DNA of 64,000 nucleotides from Parvibaculum sp963975745 (GTDB lineage Bacteria > Pseudomonadota > Alphaproteobacteria > Parvibaculales > Parvibaculaceae), in contig NZ_CAXBIB010000002.1 of NCBI RefSeq assembly GCF_963975745.1, positions 1 to 64,000 on the forward strand, written 5' to 3'. A model generated the notes under the pieces. That model was given only the letters and a program-made list of their open reading frames with translations, was not told the origin of the DNA and ran no database searches. Both the position numbers and the translations under genes were made by a program. Shown in pieces: positions 18,496 to 27,300 of the stretch. Position 1 is the stretch's first letter. Every line of letters begins with the position of its first letter.

Positions 18496-18696
18496 TCAGC
18501 CGCCGCCGACAAAATTGACGATCTCCAGGCGGTCGCCATCGCCGAGCACGACCTCGCCATAGGCCGAGCGCGGGACGATCTCGAAATTGCGCTCGACGGC
18601 GATCTTGGCGGCCGGCAGGCCCAGCCTCTCGATCAGCCCCAGCACCGTCAAAGGCCCCTCATAGTCGCGGCTTTCGCCGTTGATGGTGAGCCGCAT
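18496..18696 (-). CDS. thiS: Sulfur carrier protein ThiS
   Basis: 66-residue ubiquitin-fold sulfur carrier for thiazole synthesis. It ends in the required Gly-Gly (IVNFVGGG), which is adenylated and thiocarboxylated. The conserved N-terminal strand MRLTINGESRDY and LTVLGLIERLGL helix match the family. First gene of a two-gene unit with thiG; thiO, thiE and thiF are not in the window. Confidence 0.96.
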   Translation of the reverse strand: MRLTINGESRDYEGPLTVLGLIERLGLPAAKIAVERNFEIVPRSAYGEVVLGDGDRLEIVNFVGGG

Positions 18697-18968
18697 CAGA
18701 ACCCGCTCCGTTTACCATTGGCGCGGATAATGGGTGAGGGAGCCCGGCAATTCAAGGCGAGGCGCGGCCGGCCGGTCCTGAGCGAGGCTTTTACTGGCCC
18801 CGCGAGTTGCGTATAAAGAGACGCCGCGATTCGGGGACCGAAAGGATCGCGGCAGGGACCACAATTTCGCCTATTTGCGGCCCTAGAGCCTGACCTGTAC
18901 CCCGCAGGTTACGGAAAGCCGCCTTCCGCGACGTCACGCCCCGAAGCCGCCAGAAAGCCCGCCGACGC

Positions 18969-19427
18969 ATGGCAAAATCCAGCTCCAGACAGGCCTCGAA
19001 GCCGGTGTTCGTGCTCAACGGCCCGAACCTCAACCTGCTCGGCCAGCGCGAGCCGGAGATCTATGGCTCGACGACGCTTCCCGACATCGAAAAGATGGTG
19101 AAGGCCAAGGCCAAGACGCTCGGGCTCGCCGTCGATTGCCGGCAGTCGAACCATGAGGGCGAACTGGTCGACTGGATTCAGGAGGCGCGGACCGCCGCGG
19201 CCGGCGTGATCCTCAATGCCGGCGCCTATTCGCACACCTCGATCGCCATTCACGACGCGCTGGCCATGCTCGACATGCCGGTTGTCGAGGTCCATATCTC
19301 CAATGTCCACAAGCGCGAGAGCTTCCGGCATCATTCGACGATCTCGCCGGTCGCCACCGGCGTCATTTGCGGGCTCGGCACCATCGGCTATGCGCTGGCG
19401 CTCGAGGCCATCCATTCCAAGCTTTAA
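18969..19427 (+). CDS. aroQ: Type II 3-dehydroquinate dehydratase
   Basis: Third step of the shikimate pathway: 3-dehydroquinate to 3-dehydroshikimate. 152 residues, about eight more than typical because of a basic N-terminal tail (MAKSSSRQASK). The LNGPNLNLLGQREPEIYG signature holds the catalytic Arg and Tyr; SNHEGELVDWI and the catalytic His region EVHISNVHKRESFRHHS are intact. It starts the run aroQ-accB-accC-aat, and is divergent from thiS across 272 bases that contain no gene. Confidence 0.96.
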   Translation: MAKSSSRQASKPVFVLNGPNLNLLGQREPEIYGSTTLPDIEKMVKAKAKTLGLAVDCRQSNHEGELVDWIQEARTAAAGVILNAGAYSHTSIAIHDALAMLDMPVVEVHISNVHKRESFRHHSTISPVATGVICGLGTIGYALALEAIHSKL

Positions 19428-19499
19428 CCCGACCGAGGAACCAGCGACGTGGCAGCACCCCGCCAGCCGACCGGCCAAAAAGGAAGCAAGAAGAGCGAG

Positions 19500-19943
19500 A
19501 TGAGCAAATCGGGCGTCGATCAGGAACTGATCCGGCAACTGGCCGCTCTCCTCAAGGAGACCGAGCTCAGCGAAATCGAGATCGAAACGGACAATCTGAA
19601 GCTGCGCGTGTCGCGGCAGGTGAGCCAAGTGACAGCACATGTCGCCGCCGCGCCGGCTGCCGCGGCACCGGCCGCCGCGCCGGCCACGCCGGCCGAGGCC
19701 GCCGCCCATCCCGGCGCAGTCGCCTCGCCGATGGTCGGCACGACCTATCTCGCTGCCGAGCCGGGCGCCGCGCCCTATGTGACCGTCGGCTCGACGGTGA
19801 AGGAAGGCCAGACGGTGCTGATCATCGAGGCCATGAAGACCATGAACCACATTCCCGCGCCGCGCGCGGGCAAGGTCACCGCGATCCTTGTGGAAGACGG
19901 CCAGCCGGTCGAGTTCGGCGAACCGCTTCTCGTGATCGAATAG
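19500..19943 (+). CDS. accB: Biotin carboxyl carrier protein of acetyl-CoA carboxylase
   Basis: Carries the biotin used by acetyl-CoA carboxylase in malonyl-CoA synthesis. 147 residues from ATG 19500 (AGAAGAGCGAG upstream); this start matches alphaproteobacterial relatives that begin just before DQELIRQLA. A GTG at 19449 in the same frame would add 17 residues. An Ala/Pro linker (about 45-72) leads to the biotinyl domain with lysine K113 in EAMKTMN. The accC start is 20 bases downstream. Confidence 0.95.
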   Translation: MSKSGVDQELIRQLAALLKETELSEIEIETDNLKLRVSRQVSQVTAHVAAAPAAAAPAAAPATPAEAAAHPGAVASPMVGTTYLAAEPGAAPYVTVGSTVKEGQTVLIIEAMKTMNHIPAPRAGKVTAILVEDGQPVEFGEPLLVIE

Positions 19944-19963
19944 GCGGGGGCCGGGCCAGCGCG

Positions 19964-21307
19964 ATGTTCGAGAAGGTCCTCATTGCAAATCGCGGCGAAA
20001 TCGCGCTGCGCATCCATCGCGCCTGCCGCGAGATGGGCATCAAGACGGTGGCCGTGCATTCGACGGCGGACGCCGATGCGATGCATGTGCGGCTGGCCAA
20101 TGAAAGCGTCTGCATCGGCCCGCCGGCCGCCAGCGAAAGCTATCTCAACATTCCGGCGATCATCTCGGCCTGCGAGATCACCGGCGCCGACGCCGTGCAT
20201 CCGGGCTACGGCTTCCTGTCGGAGAACGCCAAGTTCGCCGACATCCTGGCCGCGCATGGCATCACCTTCATCGGACCGAGCGGCGACCATATCCGCCTGA
20301 TGGGCGACAAGATCCAGGCCAAGACAACGGCACGCTCGCTCGGCATCCCCTGCGTGCCGGGTTCGGACGGCGCCATCACCACCGACGAGCAGGCCTACAA
20401 GGTCGCCGAGGAAACGGGCTATCCGGTGCTCGTCAAGGCGGCCGCCGGCGGCGGCGGACGCGGCATGAAGGTGGCGCGCTCGCGCGAGGAACTGTCGGGA
20501 GCGCTGTCGAACGCGCGTTCGGAGGCCAAGGCGGCCTTCGGCGACGACGCGCTCTACATGGAAAAATATCTCGGCCAGCCGCGCCATATCGAAATGCAGA
20601 TCATCGCCGACTCACATGGCAATGTGGCGCATCTCGGCGAGCGCGACTGTTCGCTGCAGCGGCGCCACCAGAAGGTGCTGGAGGAATGCCCCTCGCCCGC
20701 CCTCAACGACACGCAGCGCGAAAAGATCGGCGAGATCGTGCGCAACGCCATCGGCAAGCTCGGCTATCTCGGCGTCGGTACGATCGAGTTTCTCTATGAG
20801 GATGGCGAGTTCTACTTCATCGAGATGAACACCCGGCTGCAGGTCGAGCATCCGATCACCGAGGCCGTTACCGGCATCGACATCGTGCGCGAACAGATCC
20901 GCATCGCGGCCGGACTCGAAATGAGCTTCACGCAGAAGGACGTCACCTTCTCGGGCCATGCCATCGAATGCCGCATCAATGCGGAAGATCCGAAAACCTT
21001 CACGCCGTCACCCGGCACGATCAAGGATTTCCACACGCCGGGCGGGCTTGGCGTGCGCGTCGACAGCGCGGCCTATTCGGGCTACCGCATCCCGCCCTAT
21101 TACGACAGCCTGATCGGCAAGCTGGTGGTGCATGGCCGCAACCGCAACGAATGCCTGATGCGGCTTCGGCGCACGCTGCATGAATTCGTGATCGATGGCA
21201 TCAAGACGACGATCCCGCTGTTCCAGGATCTCGTCAACGAACAGGATTTCATGAACGGCGAGTACCATATTCACTGGCTTGAAGATTTCCTCAAGAAGCA
21301 ATCCTGA
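19964..21307 (+). CDS. accC: Biotin carboxylase subunit of acetyl-CoA carboxylase
   Basis: ATP-dependent carboxylation of biotin on AccB. 447 residues from ATG 19964 (MFEKVLIANRGEIALRI), the standard family start. The ATP-grasp loop AAAGGGGRGMKVAR, the EEC PSPAL region, the metal and bicarbonate site EMNTRLQVEHPITE, and the C-terminal INAEDPKTFTPSPG are present. Co-transcribed with accB and probably aroQ. Length is exactly typical. Confidence 0.98.
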   Translation: MFEKVLIANRGEIALRIHRACREMGIKTVAVHSTADADAMHVRLANESVCIGPPAASESYLNIPAIISACEITGADAVHPGYGFLSENAKFADILAAHGITFIGPSGDHIRLMGDKIQAKTTARSLGIPCVPGSDGAITTDEQAYKVAEETGYPVLVKAAAGGGGRGMKVARSREELSGALSNARSEAKAAFGDDALYMEKYLGQPRHIEMQIIADSHGNVAHLGERDCSLQRRHQKVLEECPSPALNDTQREKIGEIVRNAIGKLGYLGVGTIEFLYEDGEFYFIEMNTRLQVEHPITEAVTGIDIVREQIRIAAGLEMSFTQKDVTFSGHAIECRINAEDPKTFTPSPGTIKDFHTPGGLGVRVDSAAYSGYRIPPYYDSLIGKLVVHGRNRNECLMRLRRTLHEFVIDGIKTTIPLFQDLVNEQDFMNGEYHIHWLEDFLKKQS

Positions 21308-21355
21308 CGCCGGCAAGCCTTGCGCTCGCGCCGGAACAGACGCGGACGGACGGCC

Positions 21356-22006
21356 ATGAGCGATATCGACGCCGATGCCCTGTTGCGCGCCTATGCCTAT
21401 GGCGTGTTCCCGATGGCGGAATCGCGCGACGATCCCCAGCTCTACTGGATCGATCCCGAGCGACGCGGCATCCTGCCGCTGGACGGCTTTCATGTGCCCA
21501 AACGGCTGCGGCGGCGCGTCCGCGCCGGCGTCTTCGACGTCCGGATCGACACGGCGTTTCGCGAGGTGATGCTGGGCTGCGCGGCGACCGCACCCGACCG
21601 CGACGGCACATGGATCAACGACCGGATCGTATCGCTCTATTGCGAGCTGCATGAACGCGGTCACGCCCATTCGGTCGAGTGCTGGCACGACGGCGCGCTG
21701 GTCGGCGGGCTCTACGGCGTCTCGATCGGCGCGGCGTTTTTCGGCGAAAGCATGTTCAGCCGCGCGACCGACGCCAGCAAGGTGGCGCTGGTCCATCTCG
21801 TGGCGCGGCTGGTGGCCGGCGGCTACAAGCTGCTCGACACGCAATTCGTCACGGAACATCTGCAGCAGTTCGGCGCCATCGAGATCTCGCGCGACGCCTA
21901 TCGTGCCCGGCTGTTCGAGGCGACGTCGGTCGAGGCCGATTTCTACTCGTTGCCCGAAGGCGCCGCGCCGCTCGAATTCCTGCAATCGGTCACCCAGATA
22001 TCGTAG
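21356..22006 (+). CDS. aat: Leucyl/phenylalanyl-tRNA-protein transferase
   Basis: Adds Leu or Phe to proteins with N-terminal Arg or Lys, marking them for ClpAP (N-degron pathway). 216 residues from ATG 21356. Family motifs AYAYGVFPMAE, YWIDPERRGILPLDGFHVPKRL, TWINDRIVSLYCELHERGHAHSVE (shown in part), GGLYGVSIGAAFFGESMFS and LLDTQFVTEHLQQFGA are intact. It starts 48 bases after accC. Its last 64 bases overlap the end of the convergent DUF2155 gene. Confidence 0.95.
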   Translation: MSDIDADALLRAYAYGVFPMAESRDDPQLYWIDPERRGILPLDGFHVPKRLRRRVRAGVFDVRIDTAFREVMLGCAATAPDRDGTWINDRIVSLYCELHERGHAHSVECWHDGALVGGLYGVSIGAAFFGESMFSRATDASKVALVHLVARLVAGGYKLLDTQFVTEHLQQFGAIEISRDAYRARLFEATSVEADFYSLPEGAAPLEFLQSVTQIS

Positions 22007-22365
22007 ACTGGATGCTCAAGCGCATTGAGGCCGGGGCTTTCGGCAAACATCCAGCCCTTGAAGATCGGATGCGGCTGCACCTCGCCGGTCGCCGTGTCGA
22101 CCTGGTGGACCTCGACATAGGCGGCGGTGCGCGGCGTCTCCTCGGGCGGCGCCTTGTGACAGGCGCGCACCAGCACTTCGAGCGCGCCATAGCGTTGCGG
22201 CACGTCGACCGTGGCGGAAAAGCTGGTGGCGCGGGCGGTGATCTTGTCGAGGCCACTGAAGACAGCGACGCTGTGTTTCTCCGCATGCGCGGCGGCCGGC
22301 GCAAGCGCCAGCATCGCGGCAAGAACGGCGCAGGAAACTGAAATTCCGCCAAGGCGCATCGGCAT
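21943..22365 (-). CDS. DUF2155 secreted protein
   Basis: 140 residues with a signal peptide (cleavage after AAHA, about 28). The mature part carries the DUF2155 pattern: VFSGLDKITARA, YGALEVLVRACHKAPPEETPRTAA, and FKGWMFAESPGLNALEHPVYDIW ending TDC. Members occur in alphaproteobacteria; the function is unknown, but the two conserved cysteines and export suggest an envelope role. Last of the NDUFA12-mlaD-DUF2155 unit. The final 21 codons overlap aat in antisense. Confidence 0.9.
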   Translation of the reverse strand: MPMRLGGISVSCAVLAAMLALAPAAAHAEKHSVAVFSGLDKITARATSFSATVDVPQRYGALEVLVRACHKAPPEETPRTAAYVEVHQVDTATGEVQPHPIFKGWMFAESPGLNALEHPVYDIWVTDCRNSSGAAPSGNE

Positions 22366-22415
22366 TTCCCTATCGGGCTTCGTTACTGACCGGCCTCAAG
22401 CCCGGCCGGCAAGAG

Positions 22416-22865
22416 TCACTCGCCGCTGCCGGTCGAAAAGACCGCCTGGCCGATCAGGCCCATCAGGTCGACGGCGCCCTGCGTGAACATGATCTCGCTG
22501 CCATCGGCCAGATAGTCGGGGCTGCCGCCGGGCGTCAGCGAGATATAGCTGCCGCCAAGCAGGCCGTCGCTGGCGATCTTGGCGCTGGTATCGTCAGGGA
22601 TCTTCACATCGCGCGCCAGATCGAGCGTGACCACCGCCTGATAGGTTTCGGGGTTCAGGCTTTGCGAAACCACTGTCCCTATCTTGATGCCCGACAGGCG
22701 CACATCGGAGCCGTTGGCCAGACCGTCGACGCCGCTGAACTGGGCCGTCACCTTGTAGCCGGCGCTGCTGCGCATGCCCGACGAGGTGTAGCCATAGAAA
22801 AGAAACAGCGCGGCCACGGCGACGACGATGGTGCCGATCAGGGTTTCGACGAGATTGCTCTGCAT
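22416..22865 (-). CDS. mlaD: MlaD-family lipid transport protein
   Basis: Periplasmic MCE-domain subunit of an MlaFEDB-type ABC system for phospholipid traffic between the membranes. 149 residues: one N-terminal transmembrane anchor (about 8-28), then an MCE domain (YKVTAQFSGVDGLANGSDVRLSGIKIG) and a C-terminal helix that forms the hexamer pore. The other mla genes are not in this window; an isolated mlaD beside NDUFA12 and DUF2155 is usual in this class. Confidence 0.92.
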   Translation of the reverse strand: MQSNLVETLIGTIVVAVAALFLFYGYTSSGMRSSAGYKVTAQFSGVDGLANGSDVRLSGIKIGTVVSQSLNPETYQAVVTLDLARDVKIPDDTSAKIASDGLLGGSYISLTPGGSPDYLADGSEIMFTQGAVDLMGLIGQAVFSTGSGE

Positions 22866-22899
22866 GTCTGTCCTCGGAAAATCGGTTTTCGACCCGCGC

Positions 22900-23298
22900 C
22901 TATTCGGGCCGCCAGGCCTCGTAATCGCCGGTGGCGCCGGGGCGGCGCGCGCCCTTGTGCAGGCTGCCTTGCGGCCGCCACGCCCGGGACGTGCCGGTCA
23001 GGTTCGGCACATGCGGTTTTTCCCATTCATGCGGCTTGTAGCCGTCCTCGGTGGGCGGCACGTCGACCGTGTGATGGAGCCAGCCATGCCATTCCGGCGG
23101 CACGCGCGAGGCTTCGGCGAGACCGTTATAGATCACCCAGCGGCGCACATAGCCGTCGATCGCGGCGCCGTCCCTGGACTGATAGTAGCGATTGCCCTGC
23201 CCGTCGGTGCCGATCAGGCGGCCCTTGCGCCAGGTGTGGAACCTCGTGCCCATGGTCTGGCCGTTCCACCAGGTGAATACTTCCTGCAGCAGCGTCAT
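22900..23298 (-). CDS. NADH:ubiquinone oxidoreductase accessory subunit NDUFA12 (B17.2)
   Basis: Complex I supernumerary subunit, found in alphaproteobacteria and mitochondria. 132 residues. Family motifs: TRFHTWRKGRLIGTDGQGNRYY near the N terminus, RRWVIYNG, and VPPEWHGWLHHTVDVPP. The basic C-terminal tail ends YEAWRP, typical of the bacterial members. It lies at the head of the mlaD-DUF2155 unit, not with the nuo operon, which is outside the window. Start at 23298 (MTLLQEVFTWWNG) is the normal family start. Confidence 0.95.
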   Translation of the reverse strand: MTLLQEVFTWWNGQTMGTRFHTWRKGRLIGTDGQGNRYYQSRDGAAIDGYVRRWVIYNGLAEASRVPPEWHGWLHHTVDVPPTEDGYKPHEWEKPHVPNLTGTSRAWRPQGSLHKGARRPGATGDYEAWRPE

Positions 23299-23424
23299 GG
23301 GCGCATTATCCTGTTGTCCGGGCTTGCGAATTTCATCAACCGGCTGATTCCGGCCATGCCGGAAGGCGCGCCGAATATGACACCCGACACGCGGATGGTC
23401 CAGACCGAAGGCGGCCTTATCGGG

Positions 23425-23946
23425 TCAGTCGATCGACCAGGTTCCGGTCTTCTGGGCACTGCGGCGGAGCGTACCGGCCTGCTGGATCAGCATGGGCTGG
23501 CGATAGATGTTGCCCGCGACCTCGAATTCGCGATCGTCGTTGAGCACCCATTCGATGCGGTGGAGAAGGCTCGCCGGCGTGACCGGCTTGACCAGGAGGT
23601 GGGTCGCGCCGATTTCGAAGGCTTCGGCGATCAGCGAGCGCGAGGCATGGCCCGTCAGGACGATGATCGGCGTGAAACAGAGCGGCTCGTTGCCGACGGC
23701 CCGGACGCGGGTGATGAATTCCCGGCCGTTCATCGGCTGCATCTCCCAATCGGAGATCACCAGATCGATATCGTAGATTTCAAGTTCGGTGAGGCCGTCA
23801 GTGCCGTCGCGAGCCTGACGCAGATATGAAATCCCGAACGTGTTCAACATGGTGCGGACGAGAAGGCGCATGCTGCCATTGTCGTCGACCATCAGAATCC
23901 GCAGGTCTTTCAGTTCCTTGCCGAACGCCTTGCTGCGCTCACCCAC
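23425..23946 (-). CDS. Single-domain response regulator (CheY-like) with C-terminal extension
   Basis: 173 residues. Receiver domain about 14-135: acidic pocket D21-D22, phospho-acceptor Asp 66 (LVISDWEMQ), Thr 98 and Lys 120 (LLVKPVTP). A 38-residue tail (REFEVAGNIYRQPMLIQQAG) carries no output domain. No histidine kinase is nearby, so its partner is unknown; motility, cell cycle or general stress signalling are all possible. Its upstream region is shared with the divergent nrdJ leader. Confidence 0.88.
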   Translation of the reverse strand: MGERSKAFGKELKDLRILMVDDNGSMRLLVRTMLNTFGISYLRQARDGTDGLTELEIYDIDLVISDWEMQPMNGREFITRVRAVGNEPLCFTPIIVLTGHASRSLIAEAFEIGATHLLVKPVTPASLLHRIEWVLNDDREFEVAGNIYRQPMLIQQAGTLRRSAQKTGTWSID

Positions 23947-24095
23947 GCCCGATCTCCGCCTGTTCTGGGTAATGGAGAGAAGACTATTGGTAACCGATTC
24001 CGGGTTTCGGCTTTGTTAATCGCCGATTCGGGTGGCTCGCCCACCAGATATCGCGGCCGCGAATGCCTGTCCCGCCTACATCTTGTGACGAGTGC

Positions 24096-24125
24096 TTGAC
24101 GGGGCATGGCCATCCTCCCTAGGAT
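24096..24125 (+). promoter_or_regulatory. Predicted sigma-70 promoter for nrdJ
   Basis: TTGACG at 24096-24101, an 18-base spacer, then TAGGAT at 24120-24125. Transcription would begin near 24132 and give a leader of about 235 bases before nrdJ. No NrdR box matching the usual ACACWATATATWGTGT pattern is seen around it. Confidence 0.6.
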
Positions 24126-24129
24126 TTCA

Positions 24130-24369
24130 TCTCCCCCAAGGGGCGAGGCAGGAGACAGGCGGACACCCGAACAGAGCCAAGGCTCGGCGACGAAAGCTAA
24201 ACGGAATCAACCACTTAACTTGGTTGACCCGGGGAGCGCGGCGCAACGGGAAGTCACGCCCGCAGGGCGGGCCCGGCACATGCGAATGGCATGAACCGGG
24301 CATCGGCCTGCGGTCTTCCGGTTTCGGCCGCGACGGGGCAAGTGGGCCAGACGAAGAACCGGGGGAAAG
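24130..24369 (+). ncRNA. Structured nrdJ leader, candidate cis-regulatory RNA
   Basis: The leader folds into a chain of clean stems: GAGCC/GGCTC (24174-24185), TCAACCA/TGGTTGA (24207-24227), GCCCGC-AGG-GCGGGC (24258-24272), and a two-part hairpin GCCCGG/CCGGGC enclosing CATGC-GAATG-GCATG (24271-24301). A GGCC/GGCC stem with an inner CGG-TCTT-CCG follows (24305-24329). The third and fourth stems share bases 24271-24272, so they compete. A partial resemblance to a B12 box (AGGAGAC at 24150) lacks the rest of a cobalamin riboswitch core. Regulation by a ligand is inference. Confidence 0.5.
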
Positions 24370-27300
24370 ATGCGTATCCAGCGTTGTTTCACTGTCGAAG
24401 GACAATCGCCCTACGAAGGCGTACCGTTCCGGACGACGGCCAGCGAAATCCGCAACCCCGACGGCTCGGTCGTCTTCCGCCTGCAGGACATTGCGGTGCC
24501 GGCCGAGTGGAGCCAGGTCGCCTGCGACGTGCTGGCCCAGAAATATTTCCGCAAGGCCGGCGTCCCGGCGGTGCTGAAGAAGGTGCCGGAAGACGGCATG
24601 CCCGAATTCCTCTGGCGTCATGTGCCTGACCAGGATGCGCTGGCCGCGCTGCGTCCGGAAGACCGCTTCGGCCCCGAGATGGATGCGCGCCAGGTGTTCG
24701 ACCGGCTGGCCGGCGCCTGGACCTATTGGGGCTGGACGGGCCGCTATTTCGACGGCGAGGCCGATGCCCGTGCCTTTTTCGACGAACTGCGCTTCATGCT
24801 GGCGGCCCAGATTTGCGCGCCCAACTCGCCGCAATGGTTCAATACCGGCCTGCACTGGGCCTATGGCATCGATGGGCCCGCGCAGGGGCACTGGCGGACT
24901 GATCCCGAGACCGGCGTGACGGCGCCGACCCACAGCGCCTATGAATTTCCGCAGCCGCATGCCTGCTTCATCCAGAGCGTTGCCGACGATCTCGTCAACG
25001 AGAACGGCATCATGGATCTCTGGGTGCGCGAGGCGCGCCTGTTCAAATACGGCTCGGGCACGGGCTCCAATTTCTCGCATCTGCGTGGCGAGAATGAAGG
25101 CTTGTCGGGCGGCGGCAAGTCGTCGGGCCTGATGAGCTTCCTCAAGATCGGCGACCGGGCGGCCGGCGCGATCAAATCGGGCGGCACGACACGGCGCGCG
25201 GCCAAGATGGTCGTGGTCGATATCGACCATCCCGACATCGAGGCCTTTATCGACTGGAAGGTGACCGAGGAGCAGAAGGTGGCCGCGCTCGTCACCGGCT
25301 CGAAGATCAACCGCAAACATCTCAATGCGATCATGCGCGCCTGCCTCAATTGCGAGGCGGATGGCGATGCCTGTTTCGACCCGAAGAAGAACCCGGCGCT
25401 GAAGCGCGAGATCCTCGCTGCGCGGCGCGCGCATGTGCCGGAAAACTATGTGCAGCGGGTGATCCAGTTCGCGCGGCAGGGCTATGACGAGATCGACTTC
25501 CGGGTCTACGACACCGATTGGGATTCCGAAGCCTATCTGACCGTTTCGGGCCAGAACTCCAACAACACCGTCCGGGTCACCGACGATTTCCTGCGCGCTG
25601 TCGAAAACGACGCCGACTGGACGCTGACCAACCGCCTCAACGGCAATGCGGCAAAAACGCTGCCTGCGCGCCATCTCTGGGAGAAGGTCGGCCATGCCGC
25701 CTGGGCGAGCGCCGATCCCGGCATCCAGTTCCACACCACGATCAATGACTGGCACACCTGCCCTGCCAGCGGCGAGATACGCGCCAGCAATCCGTGTTCG
25801 GAATACATGTTCCTCGACGACACGGCCTGCAACCTCGCCTCGCTCAACCTGATGCAGTTCCGCGAGAGCAATGGGCGTTTCGATGTCGAGGCCTTCGAAC
25901 ATGCGGTCAAGCTCTGGACCATCGTGCTCGAGATTTCGGTGCTGATGGCGCAGTTCCCGAGCCGCGAGATCGCCGAACGCAGCTACCGCTTCCGCACGCT
26001 GGGTCTCGGCTTCGCCAATATCGGCGGGCTGCTGATGTCCAGCGGGCTGCCCTACGATTCCGATGCCGGCCGCGCGCTGGCGGGTGCCATCAGCGCCGTG
26101 ATGACCGGCGTGGCCTATGCGACATCGGCGCAGATGGCCAGGGAACTGGGCCCCTTCCCGGCCTATGCCGAGAATGCCGATCACATGCTGCGCGTGATGC
26201 GCAATCACGCACGCGCCGCGCATGGCCTCACCTCGGGCTATGAGGCACTCAACGTCGCGCCGGTGCCGCTCGATGCGGCCAATTGCCCGCAAGCCGATCT
26301 GGTGGATCATGCGCGGGCGGCCTGGGATCTCGCCGTGGCCATGGGCGAGCGCAGCGGCTACCGCAACGCGCAGGCGACCGTCATCGCGCCAACGGGCACG
26401 ATCGGCCTCGTCATGGATTGTGACACGACCGGCATCGAACCCGATTTCGCACTGGTCAAATTCAAGAAGCTGGCCGGCGGCGGCTATTTCAAGATCATCA
26501 ACCGTGCCGTGCCGCAGGCGTTGCGTACGCTCGGCTATGACGACAGGGCGATCGCCACCATCGTCGACTACGCGGTCGGGCTCGGCACGCTGGCAGGCGC
26601 GCCCGGCATCAATCACGAGACGCTGCGCGCGCGCGGCTTCACCGACGCGAAGATCGAAGCCATCGAGGGCGCACTTGCAACCGCCTATGACATCCGTTTC
26701 GTCTTCAACAAGTGGCAGATCGGCGAAGACTTCTGCACCGAAGTGCTGGGCCTCGATGCCGAGGAGACCGACAATCTCGATTTCGACATGCTGGGCGCGC
26801 TCGGCTTCAGCAAGACCGAGATCGATGCCGCCAACATCCATGTCTGCGGGACCATGACGCTCGAAGGCGCGCCGGGCCTCAAGCCCGAGCATCTCGCCGT
26901 CTTCGACTGCGCCAGCCCGTGCGGCCGCACCGGTACGCGGTCGCTTTCGGTCGAAAGCCATATCCGCATGATGGCGGCCGCCCAGCCCTTCATTTCGGGT
27001 GCGATCTCCAAGACCATCAACATGCCGAACGGTGCCAGCGTCGAGGACTGCAAGGAGAGCTACATGCTGTCCTGGAAGCTGGCGCTGAAGGCCAACGCGC
27101 TCTACCGCGACGGCTCGAAACTGTCGCAACCCTTGAGCGCGCAGCTGATCGAGGATGAGGACGAAGACGAAGAGGCGGAGGAAAGCGCCGTCGAAATGCT
27201 GGTGGCACAGCCGGCGCAGGAGCGCGCCCGCATCGTTGCCGAGCGCGGCGTGACGCAGCTTATCGAGCAGGTCAAGGCGGCGGAGCAGCGGCGCGAAAAG

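Noticed and set aside
18697..18968. TPP riboswitch before thiS-thiG
   Set aside because: No CTGAGA or ACCTGATCTGG-type core on the minus strand in the gap.
24130..24200. Cobalamin riboswitch before nrdJ
   Set aside because: Only a short AGGAGAC resembles a B12 box; the core elements that should precede it are absent, and they would fall upstream of the predicted promoter.
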